From the NCBI RefSeq assembly GCF_900106975.1, contig NZ_FNNU01000001.1, positions 432,260 through 496,259 of the forward strand: a stretch of DNA of 64,000 nucleotides, given 5' to 3'. Position 1 is the stretch's first letter. The number at the start of each line of letters is the position of its first letter. The notes beneath the pieces are model-generated. The model was not told the DNA's origin, did not search any database, and was given only the letters and a program-made list of their open reading frames with translations. A program made the translations under genes and the position numbers. Shown here one piece after another: positions 60,590 through 64,000 of the stretch. The stretch is from Pseudomonas kuykendallii (lineage in GTDB: Bacteria > Pseudomonadota > Gammaproteobacteria > Pseudomonadales > Pseudomonadaceae).

Positions 60590-62323
60590 TCAGCCGTTGG
60601 CGGCTTTCTTGACCCGCAAGCGGTTGTAGGCGTCCTTTTCCTCGCCCAGCTCGACCACGTAGTCGGCGATCGGGCGCTTGCCATGGGCCATGTTGCCGTT
60701 GGCGTCCTTGAACAGGCGGCTGTGGTAGAACCACTCGGCGTTGTCCTGCTCGGGGAAGTCGACCCGGTAGTGATAGAGGCCCCAGCGCGACTCCGTGCGG
60801 TACAGCGAGGCGCGGGCGGCCATCTCGGCGCAGTCGATGATCGACTGGACCTCCAGCGCCCGCAGCAGCTCGTGCGGGTCGCGGGCGACCAGCTTGTCCA
60901 CGTCCTCGCGCACGGCGAGGATTCGCTCCAGGCCGATCTCCATCTTGCGGGTGACCTTGGGCGGCTGGAGGTAGTCGTTCACCAGGCGGCGGACCTTGTA
61001 TTCCATCTGCTCGGGCGGGATGCCATCGGTGCGCGCCAGCGGCGCGCGAATCCGCGCCAGCTCGGCGGCGATGTAGGCTTCGTCCAGCTGCGGTTCGGCG
61101 CGGTCCCTGGCGAAGGCCGCCGCGTTCTCGCCGCAGATCTGCCCGTAGACGAACGCGCCGAGCATGTAGCTGTGCGCCACCGAGGCCATGTCGCCGGCGC
61201 CATAGAGGCCCGGCACGGTGGTGGCGCCGGTCTCGTCGGTCCACACGCCCGAGGCGGAATGCCCGCTGCAGAAACCGACTTCGGAGATGTGCATCTCCAC
61301 CATCTTCTGCCGGTAGTTGGTTTGCCGGCCGTCGTGGAAGCGCCCGCGGCTGGGGCGCTCGTTGGTGTGCAGCACCGTCTCGATTTCCTGGATGGTTTCC
61401 TCGGCGAGGTGGTCGAGCTTGAGGAACACCGGGCCGCTGCCCGATTCCAGCTCCTTGAAGAACTCCAGCATCATCTGCCCGGACCAGTAGTCGCACTCGA
61501 TGAAGCGCTCGCCCGCCGCGTTCGTCGTGTAGCCGCCGAGCGGACCGGTGACGTAGGCGCAGGCCGGGCCGTTGTAGTCCTTGATCAACGGGTTGATCTG
61601 GAAGCACTCGAGGTTCGCCAGGTCCGCCCCGACGTGGTAGGCCATCGCGTGGCCGTCGCCGGAGTTGGCCGGGTTCTCGTAGGTGCCGAACAGGTAGCCC
61701 GAGGTCGGCAGGCCGATGCGCCCGGCGGCGCCGGTGGCCATGATCACCGCCTTGGCGCGGATGATGATCGGCTCGCCGGTGCGGGTGTTCACCCCGACCA
61801 TGCCGGCGATCCGGCCTTCGGCGTCCTTCAGCAGGCGCGTCGCCTGGTAGCGGTTCTCGATTTCCACGCGCACCCGGCGCAGGCGGCGGTAGAGGATCTT
61901 CTTGACGTTGTGGCCCTCCGGCATCGGCAGCACGTAGGTGCCGAGGTGGTGGACCTTCTTCATGTCGTAGTCGCCGGTCTCGTCCTTCTGGAAGTGCACG
62001 CCCCAGGAGTCGAGCTTCTCGATCATCGGGAAAGAGCGCTGCGCGTAGGCCATGATCGCCGGCTGGTGGACGATGCCGTCGTTGGCGATGGTGATTTCGC
62101 GCACGTACTGCTCGGGCGTCGCGTGGCCGGGCACCACGGCATTGTTGAGCCCGTCCATGCCCATGGAAATCGCCCCGGAGCGCTTCACGTTGGCCTTTTC
62201 CAGGAGGATCACCCTGAGGTTCGGGTCCTGCTCCTTGACGGTCACTGCGGCCATCGGGCCGGCCGTGCCGCCACCGATCACCAGCACGTCGGTGTCGATC
62301 ACCGGGATGTCTTGAATCTGCAT
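60590..62323 (-). CDS. AprA/FrdA-family flavoprotein subunit
   Basis: This 577-residue FAD protein is of the fumarate reductase/succinate dehydrogenase/AprA superfamily. FAD is bound by VLVIGGGTAGPMAAVTVKEQ. KRSGAISMGMDGLNNAVVPG occupies the place of the AprA SGAVAQGLSAIN segment. FIECDYWSGQMMLEFFKELE, then GLYGAGDMASVAHSYMLGAF, belong to the FAD/capping regions, and a helical C-terminal domain follows. It is shorter than typical AprA, and no sulfate adenylyltransferase, AprB or Dsr genes are near. The substrate is unknown. AGGAGG lies upstream. It follows the GntR gene by 8 bases and leads the redox operon. Confidence 0.88.
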   Translation of the reverse strand: MQIQDIPVIDTDVLVIGGGTAGPMAAVTVKEQDPNLRVILLEKANVKRSGAISMGMDGLNNAVVPGHATPEQYVREITIANDGIVHQPAIMAYAQRSFPMIEKLDSWGVHFQKDETGDYDMKKVHHLGTYVLPMPEGHNVKKILYRRLRRVRVEIENRYQATRLLKDAEGRIAGMVGVNTRTGEPIIIRAKAVIMATGAAGRIGLPTSGYLFGTYENPANSGDGHAMAYHVGADLANLECFQINPLIKDYNGPACAYVTGPLGGYTTNAAGERFIECDYWSGQMMLEFFKELESGSGPVFLKLDHLAEETIQEIETVLHTNERPSRGRFHDGRQTNYRQKMVEMHISEVGFCSGHSASGVWTDETGATTVPGLYGAGDMASVAHSYMLGAFVYGQICGENAAAFARDRAEPQLDEAYIAAELARIRAPLARTDGIPPEQMEYKVRRLVNDYLQPPKVTRKMEIGLERILAVREDVDKLVARDPHELLRALEVQSIIDCAEMAARASLYRTESRWGLYHYRVDFPEQDNAEWFYHSRLFKDANGNMAHGKRPIADYVVELGEEKDAYNRLRVKKAANG

Positions 62324-62331
62324 GCTGCCTC

Positions 62332-63078
62332 CTATTTCCGCTCGACGCGGAACTGGTACTTGAAGGAATCGCCGCGAAAGCGGAGGTATTCAAAATCGAT
62401 CGGCCGCCCGTTGCGGTCGTGGGTGAGGCGCTCGACGCGCAGGATCGGCTCGTCGGCGCCCAGGCTCAGGTGGCGCTGCGCGGCTTCGTCGCAACGCACC
62501 GACTCCAGGCCGATGTCCGCCGCGCCCAGCGCGATGCCGAGGCGGTTCTCCAGCAGCGGGAAGATGTCGCCGGACAGGTCGAGGCCGAACAGCCGGCGAC
62601 CGATGGTGAGCGGGAAGTAGCTGCTCTCGACGCACACCGCCTGCTGGTTGAGGTAGCGCACGCGGGTCACCTCGATCACCTCCTCGCCCGTGGCCAGACC
62701 CAGCGCCTCGCTCACCGCGCGCGGCGGCCGGCGCTCCTGGAAGCCGAGCAGGCGCGCGCTCGCCGCGTAGCCCTGCGCCGCCATCGCCTCGCCGAAGCCC
62801 TGCAGGCGCTGGATGTTCTGCACCGCCTTCGGCCGGCTGACGTAGGTGCCCTTGCCCTGGGCGCTGAACACCAGACCCTCGCTGTGCAGGTCGCTGAGCG
62901 CCTGGCGAACGGTGATGCGGCTGACGCCGAAAGCGCCCATCAGGCTCTTTTCCGAGGGCAGTTGCTGGTACGCGGAGTAGCCGCCTTCGAGGATCTGCCG
63001 ACGCAGCTGATCGCGAATCTGCGCGTACAGCGGCTGCGGCGAGTCACTCGGGTTGAGGGTCGCAACGGCAAGGTTCAT
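62332..63078 (-). CDS. GntR/HutC family transcriptional regulator
   Basis: This 248-residue regulator has an N-terminal winged HTH (LYAQIRDQLRRQILEGGYSA; SEKSLMGAFGVSRITVRQAL) and a C-terminal UTRA ligand domain (PRAVSEALGLATGEEVIEVT; YFPLTIGRRLFGLDL; LRVERLTHDRNGRPIDFEYL). It lies 8 bases before the flavoprotein gene, in the same direction, so it controls its own operon and probably the ABC transporter upstream. A palindromic operator candidate sits 15-30 bases before the start. GGAGGAG precedes the ATG. Confidence 0.93.
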   Translation of the reverse strand: MNLAVATLNPSDSPQPLYAQIRDQLRRQILEGGYSAYQQLPSEKSLMGAFGVSRITVRQALSDLHSEGLVFSAQGKGTYVSRPKAVQNIQRLQGFGEAMAAQGYAASARLLGFQERRPPRAVSEALGLATGEEVIEVTRVRYLNQQAVCVESSYFPLTIGRRLFGLDLSGDIFPLLENRLGIALGAADIGLESVRCDEAAQRHLSLGADEPILRVERLTHDRNGRPIDFEYLRFRGDSFKYQFRVERK

Positions 63079-63092
63079 CTCAGCTCCTCCCT

Positions 63093-63108
63093 ACTTGTTA
63101 TGACAAGT
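63093..63108. promoter_or_regulatory. Palindromic operator candidate for the GntR regulator
   Basis: ACTTGTTATGACAAGT has 6-base perfect arms (ACTTGT/ACAAGT) around a near-symmetric centre, in an AT-rich patch. The pattern resembles HutC/FarR-group operators (TTGT-N4-ACAA). It lies 15 bases before the regulator start, where binding would block its transcription. Confidence 0.6.
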
Positions 63109-63157
63109 TATAAACTAGATATCCGATTGTCAACGTCCGATCTGCTCCGGATGAACC

Positions 63158-63180
63158 GCCCGTCGCCATTACCGACGGGC
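63158..63180. repeat. Hairpin between ABC ATPase gene and GntR gene
   Basis: Eight-base perfect arms (63158-63165 and 63173-63180) surround a 7-base loop, just after the ABC gene's stop. There is no T-tract in either direction, so it may reduce read-through or protect mRNA ends rather than end transcription fully. Confidence 0.5.
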
Positions 63181-63192
63181 GTCCGTGAAGGA

Positions 63193-64000
63193 TCAGTGCG
63201 TGGCGTTCTGTTGTTCGAAGGCGTGCAGGGTTTCCTGGCGGATCAGCGCCAGGCATTCGCGCTTCAGGGCGATGAATGCGGGTTCGGTGAGCAGGTCCTG
63301 GCTGCGCGGTCGCGGCAGCCTGACCGGGATGTCGGCGATGATCCGCCCCGGACTCGCGCTCATCACCACGATGCGGTCGGAGAGGAACACCGCCTCGTCG
63401 ATGTCGTGGGTGACGAACAGCACGGTGTTGTGGAACTCCCGCCAGATATCCAGCAGGTTCTCCTGCATCATGATCCGCGTCTGCGCGTCCAGCGCGCCGA
63501 ACGGCTCGTCCATCAGCAGTACGCTGGGGTAGTTGGCCAAGGCGCGGGCGATGCCGACGCGCTGCTGCATGCCGCCGGACAGGGTCTCGGGAAAGGCATC
63601 CTCGTAGGCCGAGAGGCCGACCAGCCCAAGGAAGGTGCGCCCCACCTGATCCGCCTCGAACTTGCCAACGCCCGCCATCAGCGGCCCGAAGGCGACGTTC
63701 TCCTTGACCGTCTTCCAGGGGAACAGAGAATGCTGCTGGAACACCATGCCGCGCTCGGGCCCGGGGCCCTTCACCCGCTGGCCGTCGACGCGCAACTCGC
63801 CGGCGCAGGGCTCGACGAAGCCGGCGACCGCATTGAGCAGGGTCGACTTGCCGCAGCCGGACGGTCCCAGCAGGCAGACGAACTCGCCTGGGCGAATCTC
63901 CAGGTTGGCGTCCTGCACCGCCACGCGGCGCCCGGCATCGCTGCCGAACTCCACCTGCACGTTGCGAACGCTGATGTGGCCCTTGCGACTGCTGCCTTCC
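63193..64000 (-). CDS. NitT/TauT-type ABC transporter ATPase (5' end beyond window)
   Basis: At least 268 residues are present and the reading frame continues past the right edge. Walker A is LLGPSGCGKSTLLNAVAGFV, the Q-loop MVFQQHSLFPWKTVKENVAF, signature TLSGGMQQRVGIARALANYP, Walker B VLLMDEPFGALDAQTR and switch LFVTHDIDEAVFLSDRIVVM. The ALDAQTR and HDIDEA features belong to the nitrate/sulfonate/taurine import group (SsuB/TauB/NrtD). An in-frame GTG at 63960 is not the start, since conserved sequence (HISVRNVQVEF) precedes it. It points into the GntR-redox cluster and probably imports its substrate. Confidence 0.92.
   Translation of the reverse strand, partial: EGSSRKGHISVRNVQVEFGSDAGRRVAVQDANLEIRPGEFVCLLGPSGCGKSTLLNAVAGFVEPCAGELRVDGQRVKGPGPERGMVFQQHSLFPWKTVKENVAFGPLMAGVGKFEADQVGRTFLGLVGLSAYEDAFPETLSGGMQQRVGIARALANYPSVLLMDEPFGALDAQTRIMMQENLLDIWREFHNTVLFVTHDIDEAVFLSDRIVVMSASPGRIIADIPVRLPRPRSQDLLTEPAFIALKRECLALIRQETLHAFEQQNATH

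Noticed and set aside
60590-62323. Dissimilatory adenylylsulfate reductase alpha subunit (AprA)
   Set aside because: The protein is shorter than AprA, the neighbouring ferredoxin lacks the AprB tail, and no sat, qmo or dsr genes are seen. It is called AprA/FrdA-like only.

Overview
This window reads as the chromosome of a Pseudomonas of the P. aeruginosa lineage. It is visibly GC-rich, almost completely coding, and carries core genes in typical pseudomonad groupings: hemB-ppk, ftsY-ftsE-ftsX-rpoH, thiS-thiG-trmB, coaD-ferredoxin-ggt, mutM, ilvD, folA and thyA-lgt. Many products match P. aeruginosa proteins closely in length and motifs, for example HemB 337 aa, RpoH 284 aa and IlvD 612 aa. No rRNA, tRNA, CRISPR array, integrase or transposase was recognised.

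Layout. (1) 1-7 kb: partial ppk, hemB, a DedA protein, ElbB, a YaiI/YqxD protein, a LysE/RhtB exporter, a small MscS channel, an ABC-F ATPase and a TIGR02444 protein. (2) 7-12.8 kb: an iron-uptake cassette of ECF sigma factor, FecR-type anti-sigma, TonB-dependent siderophore receptor and exported siderophore esterase. The stop/start codons overlap at two of its three junctions and a Fur-box candidate lies upstream. (3) 12.9-23.8 kb: trmB, thiG, thiS, a DUF423 protein, mtgA, rpoH, ftsXEY, an M16 peptidase pair (one lacking the zinc motif) and rsmD. (4) 23.8-25.6 kb: a more AT-rich divergent pair, a UDP-xylose synthase-like enzyme and a family 2 glycosyltransferase, which looks acquired. (5) 25.7-38.6 kb: YheT hydrolase, a TetR/aldehyde dehydrogenase/Tat-lipoprotein/GMC oxidoreductase group, coaD, ferredoxin, ggt, mutM, an HDOD protein, pfpI and a CoA-transferase. 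(6) 38.7-48.9 kb: a Crp/Fnr regulator facing NnrS, RlmI, a decayed TpsB-like tail, ilvD, a DUF1090 protein, YfcE, folA and a DUF2868/GTPase pair. (7) 48.9-53.9 kb: a cytochrome bd operon (cydP-like, cydA, cydB, a NifX-like gene, cydX) divergent from a sigma-54 activator with a cysteine-rich PAS domain. (8) 54.1-57.5 kb: thyA, lgt, a TauE/SafE transporter and an NRDE protein. (9) 57.5-64 kb: one-direction cluster of a NitT/TauT-type ABC ATPase (cut by the window edge), a GntR regulator, an AprA/FrdA-like flavoprotein, two ferredoxins, a HEAT-repeat protein, a small exported peptide, a DUF971 protein and a ferredoxin-NADP reductase.

Two accessory systems stand out. The first is the bd oxidase operon: the sequence shows a near-consensus -24/-12 element 36 bases before its first start codon, and three helically phased half-sites about 130 bases further upstream that also cover the activator's own ribosome binding site. 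The NifX-like gene sits inside this operon. The second is the flavoprotein/ferredoxin cluster, which contains every element of an NADPH to ferredoxin to flavoprotein electron chain, with its own GntR repressor and palindromic operator, and no pathway assignment I can make. Dispersed 22-24 base REP-like units (one as a perfect 24-bp inverted pair) mark three intergenic regions.
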